From Bacteroidaceae bacterium (GTDB taxonomy: Bacteria > Bacteroidota > Bacteroidia > Bacteroidales > Bacteroidaceae): a stretch of 24,901 bases of DNA. A program made the translations under genes and the position numbers. The DNA is taken from assembly GCA_024695315.1 (NCBI GenBank), contig JAILIJ010000170.1, positions 1 through 24,901 of the forward strand. Direction: 5' to 3'. The stretch's first letter is position 1. Every line of letters starts with the position of its first letter. Below, in pieces: positions 1 through 6,959 of the stretch. The notes under the pieces are model-generated. The model had not been told where the DNA came from, made no database searches, and worked only from the letters and a program-made list of their open reading frames with translations.

Positions 1-1441
1 AGCTACAGATGAAAAGTGTACTAAATAGCGTTATAGTAAGTGCGTCTAGCCATTCATTTTCTATATTTTTGCTGATGAAAGTACATGTCAAGAGTGCCCC
101 CAAGGCTATGAGAAAACATGGAAGTGCATTCTTTAGGAGCACTATTTTCATATTTATGTTGGTAAGTTTGTGTGCTATGATTGTGCGGACGAAGAGGCCT
201 AATACTTCTTCTGCGATGATACATAGCATGATACTAATGGCAGGCAAATTGAGACTGAAGCAGATAAATCCAGCAGGTAAAGCTATTATGTGCATAGAGC
301 CGAGGATGGTCTGCATCATTCGTATTTTTCCCACGCTTTCAACGGTAATGTTTAGACCCGCAGTGAGTTGGTTGATGAAGACTATTACAAGAAAGCATCT
401 GCAAAATATTGCACATTCTGCTGTTGCTCCTGCTCCAAGCCAAATGTGTAATAGAAATGGCATCTCCACAAAGATTGGTACAGAGACAAGAGCTACCATG
501 AGCGATGTTATTTTGCAAGTCGTGGCCGACAGTCTGTGCATTCTGCTATAATCTTGTGCCCCGGCACTTTTTACTATTTGTGGTCGTATGGAACGTAGTA
601 TTGTTGCTGCAAGAAAAGTTATAAGGCCATTAACATGCTGTGCCACTCCGTAGGCGGCATTTGTTATTATGCCGAAGAAGTAATTCAGAATCATGGCTGT
701 ACCTTGGAATCGTGCTACACTACATCCTGCTCCTATAAAGTTCCATGCTGCAAAACTAGCCATTTCTTTCATTTTCGCAAGGTCTTTTACTTTGTGCCAT
801 TTGAAATGTGCCTCCTCATAGTGTCTCAAACAATAAATGCGTTTGATGATAAGGATTATGATTATGGTTGCCATAGTAAGTAGTCCGTAGATAAACAGTC
901 TGTCCATTGACGTATAACCTATGTAGATTGCTATGGCAAGTTTCATTAAAGATTCGAGTATATTGATGGAGACTATAGCGCCCATATTCTCATTTGCATT
1001 TATGGCCGCTTCGTATGGAACGGTAATGATGTTTACGAATGTGCTGGCTATAATACAATGGAGCACAATCTTTGCCGTTGATATTCTTTCTGCTGGGGCT
1101 ATGAGTATGTTTTCTACGTAGTAAATACCGCCAGTTTCGAGAAGAATAACTACTATAAAACCTATGGCAAGGTGTAGGATAAGACTTATGTAGAAGATTT
1201 CCTTTACGTTGCCCTTCTTGCCAATTTCGTAGGAGAGGAATCTTTGGCTTGCGGCAGCCATAGCCGCGTTCATAAATGAAAAAAGAGTTACCAGACCAGC
1301 GAGTATATTGAATATACCATAGTCCGTTTCGCCCAAAGCATTTAGTGTTAAGCGTATGGCAAAAAGTTGGACGAATATGTTAACAATCATGTTAGCATAT
1401 AAGAATATCGTATTATAGATTACTCTTTGACTGTTATTCAT
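1..1441 (-). CDS. Wzx-like polysaccharide flippase / O-antigen transporter, C-terminus cut by the window edge
   Basis: Reading the minus strand from the ATG at 1439-1441 gives an open frame of 480 codons that runs off the left edge. The protein begins MNNSQRVIYNTIFLYANM and is a string of hydrophobic segments separated by short basic loops. Early motifs such as LGETDYGIFNILAGLV and a following FMNAAMAAASQRFLSYE match the MATE-like polysaccharide transporters of Bacteroidales. Members of this family flip undecaprenyl-linked oligosaccharide units across the inner membrane. The family normally has 12-14 membrane segments in about 480-510 residues, so only a short C-terminal piece should be missing. 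A promoter-like site at 1685-1715 would leave a leader of over 200 nt. It lies about 2 kb from the next polysaccharide gene, so its partner pathway cannot be settled here. Family call fairly sure; substrate unknown. Confidence 0.82.
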   Translation of the reverse strand, partial: MNNSQRVIYNTIFLYANMIVNIFVQLFAIRLTLNALGETDYGIFNILAGLVTLFSFMNAAMAAASQRFLSYEIGKKGNVKEIFYISLILHLAIGFIVVILLETGGIYYVENILIAPAERISTAKIVLHCIIASTFVNIITVPYEAAINANENMGAIVSINILESLMKLAIAIYIGYTSMDRLFIYGLLTMATIIIILIIKRIYCLRHYEEAHFKWHKVKDLAKMKEMASFAAWNFIGAGCSVARFQGTAMILNYFFGIITNAAYGVAQHVNGLITFLAATILRSIRPQIVKSAGAQDYSRMHRLSATTCKITSLMVALVSVPIFVEMPFLLHIWLGAGATAECAIFCRCFLVIVFINQLTAGLNITVESVGKIRMMQTILGSMHIIALPAGFICFSLNLPAISIMLCIIAEEVLGLFVRTIIAHKLTNINMKIVLLKNALPCFLIALGALLTCTFISKNIENEWLDALTITLFSTLFICS

Positions 1442-1684
1442 CGTTTGCCTTTTGTCTATGTTTTTAGATAAACTCAAGTTTCGCAAGTTTGGCATAGCCT
1501 CATTTACTGGAAGTAAAAAAGGATTTATTGGCGGAATTTAGAATTAAGAGTTAAGATATTGTTCGCAGAAACCGTACAACCTCAAAACCGTGTGGGATTT
1601 GTTCGCGGCATGTTTTCCACCTCAACTATCGTCTTTTTTTACTACTCTTTCACTACTTTCGAAACTTAAAGAAATAATTGATTG

Positions 1685-1715
1685 CAAAGTTATGATTTTA
1701 TAATCATGCCACAAT
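1685..1715 (-). promoter_or_regulatory. Candidate Bacteroidetes promoter for the flippase, with a palindrome in the spacer
   Basis: On the minus strand a -7 box TAACTTTG (plus 1685-1692) is preceded after 19 nt by ATTG (plus 1712-1715), close to the TTTG/TAnnTTTG pattern of Bacteroidetes primary sigma promoters. The spacer holds an inverted repeat, ATGATT-ttat-AATCAT at 1692-1707. The predicted leader to the start codon at 1441 is about 235 nt. Assigned by pattern only. Confidence 0.45.
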
Positions 1716-2001
1716 ATCTTAGAGGATTTTTTCTCTATGACTCTCCATTTTTATTCAGTTAACTCAAATGGTGTGTAGCCTGTGTGTCGGCGTTATACTG
1801 TTAATGTTTTCATTTTATTACCTTTTATTTTGCTTTTATTTCGTGTGAACTGATTAAGTTCTTACAAGGTGTTTACAACATAGAAAGAGGGTAAATAAGT
1901 TTTTTTGTTTTTATGTTGTTAAGCTAAATTTGTGTGTTTTTGGATAATGAAGAATATTTGAGTTAAAAAATATTAAATATTACATGTTTTTTGTAGGGAT
2001 A

Positions 2002-2033
2002 TTTGCAAAAAGGGAATGAATGTTGTATATTTG
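2002..2033 (+). promoter_or_regulatory. Consensus Bacteroidetes promoter with no recognised gene downstream
   Basis: TTTG at 2002-2005 is followed after exactly 20 nt by TATATTTG at 2026-2033. This is the same geometry and the same -7 octamer as the promoter in front of the Wzc-like gene at 11590-11621. Transcription would start near 2040 and run toward the 3' end of sstT, which lies on the other strand. What it transcribes is not known. Confidence 0.6.
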
Positions 2034-2140
2034 GGACATTCATCTAACGATAGCGCGTTAGTACTGATTCGTAGTGTGGTTGACAGATATTTTTCTTTCG
2101 TAAATATCAATAAATGATAATACGAAAAAAGAGTGTCAGA

Positions 2141-2184
2141 TTCGAAGGCGATACGAAGGTAATACGAAGCGTTGTCGAAGGAGG
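2141..2184 (+). repeat. 11-bp iterated CGAAGG repeat, four degenerate copies
   Basis: Four consecutive units of 10-12 bp share the core CGAAG: TTCGAAGGCGA, TACGAAGGTAA, TACGAAGCGTTG and TCGAAGGAGG. The 16-mer at 2154-2169 occurs exactly, in reverse complement, twice in the array at 16766-16809. The near one-helical-turn period would put every unit on the same face of the DNA. Function unknown. Confidence 0.7.
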
Positions 2185-2294
2185 TGGGGTAGAGAATTGT
2201 ACCCAAACGGAATTAGCCTTAAATCGAGAAAAGGAAGTTTGAAAAACTTAATAGAACATTTTTAATATCCTGTAGTGGATTAAAGTGGGGTAGT

Positions 2295-2316
2295 AGACAT
2301 GATATTCATCGTGTCT
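2295..2316. terminator. Hairpin between the orphan transcript and the sstT 3' end
   Basis: AGACATGAT (2295-2303) pairs over nine positions, one of them G-U, with ATCGTGTCT (2308-2316) around a 4-nt loop. It lies about 30 bp past the sstT stop codon on the minus strand and about 260 nt past the orphan plus-strand promoter. Neither flank has a long T-run, so a role as a terminator is only likely, not shown. Confidence 0.4.
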
Positions 2317-2344
2317 TCTTATAATGTTTTCTACTTCTCACGAG

Positions 2345-3568
2345 TTATTTGTTTTGTGATTTTTTCTTGTCATATAATTCAGCGGTTGCTGTGAATATAG
2401 CATCTCCGCTGGAGTTTAAGGCTGTTTCTATGGAATCTTGTATTACGCTGATGATGAAACCAACGGCAACGGCTTGCATGGCGATGTCGTTTGATATTCC
2501 GAAAAGTGAACAGGCCATTGGGATGAGTAATAGTGAGCCACCAGCAACACCAGATGCTCCGCAGGCGCTCAGAGTAGCGATGACACTAAGGAAGAGGGCC
2601 GAGATGAAGCTTACTTCTATGTTGAGAGTGTGACACACGGCAAGTGTCATGACAGTGATTGTGACTGCTGCTCCTTCCATATTGATGGTAGAACCAAGTG
2701 GTATGCTGACCGAGTAGAAGTCTTCGGATAAGCCCATACGTTTACAAAGGTCCATGTTGACAGGTATGTTTGCTGCAGAAGATCTTGTGAAAAATGCGTT
2801 AAGACCACTCTCTTTAATACATGTCCAAACTAGGGGATATGGGTTCTTGTGTAGAAAGCAAGCTACGATGATTGGGTTGAGGACGAATGCAGTAAAGAGC
2901 ATACACCCTGCAAGTAGCATTAGGAGTTTTCCGTAGTTGGAGAATATTTCTATTCCACTTTCTGACACAGAAGAGTAGACGAGTCCGAGAATACCAAAAG
3001 GAGCTGATTGTATTACCCACCTTACGACTTGTGAGATGGTGTCTGAAAAGTCACTTACAATCTGTATCGTTGTATGAGTTGCACATTTCTTGAGTGCTAA
3101 TCCTACTATGATAGCCCAAAAGAGTACACCAAGGTAGTTGGCTGCACTTACAGATTGCAATGGATTGGAAACCATATTTGTGAGTAGGTTGGAAAAAACA
3201 TCTGTAAGACCGTTTGGCGCTGTGTCAGAAACAGCTGTTCTTAGGATTATGGAAACGGGAAATAAGTAACTGGCTGTGACGGCCAATACGGCTGCCATAA
3301 GTGTGGTTGTGATGTACAGAACTATTACGGTTCTAAATCGTGCTCCTAATCCGTTGTTTGCTTTAGCTATGGAAGCGGCAACCAAGACGGCTACAAGGAT
3401 TGGGGCGATGGCTTTTAGGGCACTTACGAAGATTTTTCCTAATATGGCTATTGCGGGAATTTTTGGACAGAGTATTCCGAGTGAGGCCCCGATTATTAGG
3501 CCAATGAGTATGCGGGTTACTAAACTTATGTTATTCCATTTGTGGATTGCTGTTATTAAGCTATTCAT
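2345..3568 (-). CDS. sstT: Serine/threonine:sodium symporter SstT
   Basis: The 407-residue protein has the length and hydrophobic pattern of the dicarboxylate/amino acid:cation symporter (DAACS) family. It imports serine and threonine with sodium across the inner membrane. It keeps the SstT hallmarks FFTRSSAANIPVNM in the middle and, later, SACGASGVAGGSLLLIPMAC and FGISNDIAMQAVAVGFI, which closely resemble E. coli SstT as I remember it. The C-terminal QDSIETALNSSGDAIFTA is also typical. The ATG gives a short amphipathic N-terminus (MNSLITAIHKW) before the first membrane segment, as expected. The gene starts only 15 bp after the stop of the sugar-phosphate transferase, so the two are probably cotranscribed although their functions are unrelated. 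No frameshift or truncation is seen. Confidence 0.93.
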   Translation of the reverse strand: MNSLITAIHKWNNISLVTRILIGLIIGASLGILCPKIPAIAILGKIFVSALKAIAPILVAVLVAASIAKANNGLGARFRTVIVLYITTTLMAAVLAVTASYLFPVSIILRTAVSDTAPNGLTDVFSNLLTNMVSNPLQSVSAANYLGVLFWAIIVGLALKKCATHTTIQIVSDFSDTISQVVRWVIQSAPFGILGLVYSSVSESGIEIFSNYGKLLMLLAGCMLFTAFVLNPIIVACFLHKNPYPLVWTCIKESGLNAFFTRSSAANIPVNMDLCKRMGLSEDFYSVSIPLGSTINMEGAAVTITVMTLAVCHTLNIEVSFISALFLSVIATLSACGASGVAGGSLLLIPMACSLFGISNDIAMQAVAVGFIISVIQDSIETALNSSGDAIFTATAELYDKKKSQNK

Positions 3569-3583
3569 TGACCTATAATTGAG

Positions 3584-4675
3584 TTATTGTTGCTCCTTCA
3601 TGCTTATTGTGAACCATATGAGTAGGCTATACATGAGGATGTCTGTTAGTATTATCAGTGAAATGTGTGTGCCAAAGACAAATAGTCCATAGTTTATCAC
3701 GCAGAAGGATAGGAAAATGCATAGTATTACGGCTAAGGCCTGATGCATGTTCATTCCTGTGGCGAGCAAGAGGTGGTGGATATGGGTCTTATCTGGATCA
3801 AACATATTTTTACCGTTTAGCTTTCTCCCTATTGCTACCCTGATAACGTCAAAGCATGGGAGCATGACAAGGCTAAAGGATATGAGCAGAGAATTTTCAC
3901 GATACTGGAAAACGTCCCAGTTTGTCATTTGGTATTTGATGGCCAGATAGGCAATAACGTATCCGAGGAAGAGACTACCTGAGTCGCCCATAAAGATTTT
4001 CAAACCATTTATCTTTCCAAAATAGTTATAGCAGAAGAAGCCTAATACGGCTCCTGCTAAACTTATGGAAAGTATAGAGAAGAGTTGTGAACCAAGACTG
4101 GTGTAGAGGTAGGAAAAGGCACATAATATGAGTATGGCTAATCCGGATGCCAAACCGTCGATGCCGTCAATAAGATTCATGGCGTTGACAATTAACAGTA
4201 TGATGAATACTGTAAGTGGGTAGGCTATGAAGATTGGAATGACATGCAGACCGAATAGGCCGTGAAGGTCATTTACCATAAGATTGCAGAGTGGAAAGAG
4301 ACTGGCAGCGATGCTCTGTATGATGAATTTGTGCATGGCTTTCATGCCTTTCAAGTCATCGAGAATGCCTATAAGGTATATCATCAATCCACCTGCTGCC
4401 ATTGCTAAGGTGGATATGCTGATAACGAAGCTCTTGTTTATGCCATTATACATAAATGTGAGGGCTGCGACGGTTCCTAATGCCATGGATGGCATAAAAA
4501 GCGTGCCGCCTAAACGTGGAATAGCAAATTTGTGAACTTTGCGAGCATCTGGCATGTCATAAATCCCCTTTTTCTTACACATGTATATAATAAAGGGGGT
4601 GCCAATCAAAGTGAAAATTAGACTGGCGCAAAATGCTATTAGTATGTATATAATCTGTAAGTCAGATGAAGTCAT
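3584..4675 (-). CDS. WecA/MraY-superfamily undecaprenyl-phosphate sugar-1-phosphate transferase
   Basis: This 363-residue polytopic membrane protein carries the polyprenyl-phosphate N-acetylhexosamine-1-phosphate transferase motifs in order. They are PDARKVHKFAIPRLGG (42-57), the Asp-Asp pair of GILDDLKG (103-110), NLIDGIDGLASG (167-178), MGDSGSLFLGY (229-239) and HIHH (298-301). The enzyme moves a sugar-1-phosphate from a UDP-sugar to undecaprenyl phosphate, the first lipid-linked step of surface glycan synthesis. The HIHH loop and the length favour a WecA-like enzyme (GlcNAc-1-P) over MraY, and there are no peptidoglycan genes around it. The donor sugar cannot be read from sequence. It lies just upstream of sstT. 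It is one of two initiating transferases here, the other (10039-11445) belonging to an unrelated fold. Confidence 0.88.
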   Translation of the reverse strand: MTSSDLQIIYILIAFCASLIFTLIGTPFIIYMCKKKGIYDMPDARKVHKFAIPRLGGTLFMPSMALGTVAALTFMYNGINKSFVISISTLAMAAGGLMIYLIGILDDLKGMKAMHKFIIQSIAASLFPLCNLMVNDLHGLFGLHVIPIFIAYPLTVFIILLIVNAMNLIDGIDGLASGLAILILCAFSYLYTSLGSQLFSILSISLAGAVLGFFCYNYFGKINGLKIFMGDSGSLFLGYVIAYLAIKYQMTNWDVFQYRENSLLISFSLVMLPCFDVIRVAIGRKLNGKNMFDPDKTHIHHLLLATGMNMHQALAVILCIFLSFCVINYGLFVFGTHISLIILTDILMYSLLIWFTISMKEQQ

Positions 4676-4782
4676 TATAGATTTTTTATATTTATTAACG
4701 TTTGCTTAGTGCATTTATTGTGTTGATAAACATAAAATGTGATTTTTTTTGATGTTAAAGATTTTTGAATATGAGCTTTTTG

Positions 4783-5211
4783 TTAATAGCGTCTGAATGT
4801 TAGTGTGTTATCTCTGTTGGAGAGAATTAAAGATTTTGAATTGTTTTTTTCAATCTTGAAGGCTCCATCAGCAGAAACACCATAATTTTTGAGGAGGTCA
4901 AAGGAGACTATGGAGTCAAAGGGAAAAGCGTAAGTCTTGGTGAGCTTTAGGCTGTCGCTTGTGAGAATGAATTCTGACAGATATTGTGCGGCGTTGTTTG
5001 GCTGCCATATCTTTATAAGGTTGAGACTCACGGCATAGTATATGCGGTTATTTGTATCGCACATCTCTCTCCCGTCTTCGTTATTTTTCCACGATATGAG
5101 CTGCCAATTCCCGTTGAAGTCGCCATTGGTATTGTGCTTGCTTTCGCAGGAGCAAAATATGGCGCATAGTAGAATTATTGATGTTAGAATTATATTTTTC
5201 TTTGGATTCAT
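4783..5211 (-). CDS. Small putative lipoprotein, lipocalin-like
   Basis: The 142-residue product starts with a lysine-containing hydrophobic leader ending IFCSC-ESK. Cys22 would be the lipidated residue, and the lipobox is loose (F at -3, S at -1), as is common in Bacteroidota. The mature part opens with NGNWQLISW and continues with alternating short strands, ending SLILSNRDNTLTFRRY. This pattern of a single small beta-barrel is seen in lipocalin-like Bacteroidales lipoproteins. No catalytic motif is visible and the ligand is unknown. It sits between the Wzi-like gene (236 bp upstream) and the WecA-like gene (107 bp downstream). No consensus promoter was found in the upstream gap. Lipoprotein status is fairly sure; the lipocalin label is tentative. 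Confidence 0.65.
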   Translation of the reverse strand: MNPKKNIILTSIILLCAIFCSCESKHNTNGDFNGNWQLISWKNNEDGREMCDTNNRIYYAVSLNLIKIWQPNNAAQYLSEFILTSDSLKLTKTYAFPFDSIVSFDLLKNYGVSADGAFKIEKNNSKSLILSNRDNTLTFRRY

Positions 5212-5347
5212 TTTTTTGAGTATTTTATGCCTTAATTGCTAATTATTACAATTTACAATCATAAGATAATGGATGTATTTGTATAGCAAGTTTGGGAGTA
5301 GGATATTTGAAAATTAGTTTCTAAATGAAAAATGATTCTTTATATCC

Positions 5348-5437
5348 TAATTCTGGATAGATATCTCTCCAAGGAAATTTGGGTTAGATGTCTTTCCTAT
5401 ATATTTTTGAATGGATGTCTTCCTATAGTAATTCTGG
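5348..5437. repeat. Degenerate 27-bp tandem repeat
   Basis: Three consecutive 27-bp units can be aligned: 5348-5374, 5375-5401 and 5402-5428, followed by the first nine bases of a fourth. The shared core in units 2 and 3 is GGATGTCT/AGATGTCT followed by TCCTATA, and unit 1 has AGATATCTCTCC at the same place. TAATTCTGG at 5348-5356 recurs exactly at 5429-5437, 81 bp (3 x 27) later. The array lies just after the stop of the Wzi-like gene, in its probable 3' untranslated region. Confidence 0.5.
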
Positions 5438-5447
5438 TGGGAACTTT

Positions 5448-6941
5448 TTATTTTGTAAGTACTCCAGTCTTGCTAATAGTTAACATTCCGCCTTGGCTTG
5501 TTCCTATAAGTTCACCACCATTGGTACCGAATGAGGCAGTAATACTAACCCCCTGGATTTTTTGGGGCTGATAGGTTATTTCGCCAAGAAAATAGTTGCT
5601 ATGTATCGGATCGTTAGTTGGTGTGGAATATGTGCCAAGTGTACGTATATGGCTCACGAGCATCCTATAGTGAAACTCGGATGTTGGGTCACCACAGATT
5701 CCTATGTGATGGGCTGTTATTCTGTTGTACATGAATCTAAGTACACCTTTTTCGTTGTAGATAGGGGAGAGGAGTAGTGGGTTTCCTATTGCTTGTCCCC
5801 AATGCTGCCAAGAGCCGTATATGTTGTGATTATAATAGTCGTCTGTTCCGCTTATCTGTATGGGCAGATTGGCTTTTTTGTCGTGGTAAACGCAACCGCT
5901 TTGGTCGAGAGTGCCTATATGTTCGTAGACAAAAGATGTGACGAAAGGATTCTTGGGGAAATTCGCTTCTACGCCGATCAGGAAGTCCTTCCAATCATAT
6001 TGAAGAAACATTTGAGAATGGTCCTCAAAAAAGTGCTCTCCATAAAGTTTTAATGCCCAGTTATTACCGTGGTATTTGATATTTGCTTGATAGCTGCCTA
6101 ATATGTTTCCTTCGGCATTGTCATAGCCTGCATCGGAGGCATCACTACCACCAGGGAAAAAGGCATGCCAATAGCTGCTTAGGTCATTTTTATTTGTGAC
6201 ATGGCTGCCATTGAAGTCGCTGGTGTCATCAGCACGTTTTCCTACATTCCATGATTCGCCACCAAATTGTGCGCAAAAATGGACGCCGGCTGTGAATGTG
6301 ATAGGAAATTTACTTTCTTGGCCAAGTTTAATATATCCAGCTTTGCTGTGGAACTTTGAGCCTTTACTATATACGGAATGACTAGAATTGGTAAAGTCTT
6401 TTTGCCAGTTCCCGTCGGTATACCATCCGTATGATATATGACCTTTGAATGAGACAAATCCTTTGAATATGGGTAGTGTCCAGTAGTCTTTCAATTCAAG
6501 TCTAATCTGGGGGATAGGACGTGAGTTTATGCTGTATGTTAGATCGCCGCTGCTCAATTCGGCATTTTTCATTTCTAGGGGCTGTTCTTTAGCACCAATT
6601 GTTAGGCGTCCTTTGAGATAATCCATCTCTCCATAGATTTGATGGAGGACGAATTTTGAAGTGTAGTTTGATGGTACGGCTATATCTATTCCGTATCCAT
6701 ATTTCCATTTCCGAATGGAGTCGATTTCGGTACTGCGGAATAATCCGCCTCTTATATATCCAGAGTTTGTATCTATGGATGATAGACCATATTTGTTGGC
6801 GGAGAACCAGAATGGAGTATAATCGCCGTTGCTGGTAGTTCCACGGAGTTCTGTAAAATAGTTAATACCTTTGCCCAAATCTTGAGCAAAGGTATTATAA
6901 AATGTAAGTACTGTTAATATCAAAGATAATGTGCGTTTCAT
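5448..6941 (-). CDS. Capsule assembly Wzi-family outer-membrane protein
   Basis: This 497-residue protein has a clean signal peptide (MKRTLSLILTVLTFYNTFAQ), so the mature form is periplasmic or outer-membrane. The rest is rich in aromatic alternating strands (for example YTPFWFSANKYGLSS, then GAKEQPLEMKNAELSSGDLT). That is how Bacteroidales Wzi homologues read; Wzi is an 18-strand outer-membrane beta-barrel lectin that helps attach capsule to the cell surface. Length fits the family. It begins 18 bp after the rny stop codon, so it may be read through from the coiled-coil/zapA/rny unit. A general outer-membrane porin is the main alternative, but the N-terminal motifs favour Wzi. No truncation is seen. 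Confidence 0.8.
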   Translation of the reverse strand: MKRTLSLILTVLTFYNTFAQDLGKGINYFTELRGTTSNGDYTPFWFSANKYGLSSIDTNSGYIRGGLFRSTEIDSIRKWKYGYGIDIAVPSNYTSKFVLHQIYGEMDYLKGRLTIGAKEQPLEMKNAELSSGDLTYSINSRPIPQIRLELKDYWTLPIFKGFVSFKGHISYGWYTDGNWQKDFTNSSHSVYSKGSKFHSKAGYIKLGQESKFPITFTAGVHFCAQFGGESWNVGKRADDTSDFNGSHVTNKNDLSSYWHAFFPGGSDASDAGYDNAEGNILGSYQANIKYHGNNWALKLYGEHFFEDHSQMFLQYDWKDFLIGVEANFPKNPFVTSFVYEHIGTLDQSGCVYHDKKANLPIQISGTDDYYNHNIYGSWQHWGQAIGNPLLLSPIYNEKGVLRFMYNRITAHHIGICGDPTSEFHYRMLVSHIRTLGTYSTPTNDPIHSNYFLGEITYQPQKIQGVSITASFGTNGGELIGTSQGGMLTISKTGVLTK

Positions 6942-6959
6942 TTGTCTTCGTAGATTTTT

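Larger units (their letters stand above)
2040..2320 (+). ncRNA. Candidate structured small RNA or short-peptide transcript
   Basis: Downstream of the promoter at 2002-2033 the sequence can form several local hairpins. They are CTAACG/CGTTAG (2044-2049 with 2056-2061), GATATTT/AAATATC (2086-2092 with 2102-2108), GGGTA/TACCC (2187-2191 with 2200-2204) and a 9-bp stem with a 4-nt loop (2295-2303 with 2308-2316). The last could be the 3' end. A 42-codon ORF (2114-2242, start ATG, stop TGA) lies inside and its middle is encoded by the 11-bp repeat. It has no visible ribosome binding site and resembles no family I know. No Rfam family is recognised. This is inference from promoter plus structure; boundaries are approximate. 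Confidence 0.3.
1442..2344. other. Long gene-poor interval with promoters, hairpins and iterated repeat
   Basis: About 900 bp lie between the flippase start and the sstT stop with no convincing protein gene. The left third should be the flippase leader and promoter. The middle (1730-1990) is very AT-rich and has a weaker plus-strand TTTG-N17-TAAATTTG at 1904-1932. The right part has a consensus plus-strand promoter, four hairpins and an 11-bp iterated repeat, listed separately. No tRNA fold or insertion-sequence end is seen. Confidence 0.6.

Noticed and set aside
9..551. 180-residue plus-strand ORF
   Set aside because: It is the antisense shadow of the flippase frame, which has coherent membrane segments; the plus frame has none of the marks of a real protein.
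1973..2206. 77-residue minus-strand ORF across the orphan promoter
   Set aside because: It has no ribosome binding site or promoter on its strand and low-complexity composition, and it overlaps the better supported plus-strand promoter and hairpins.
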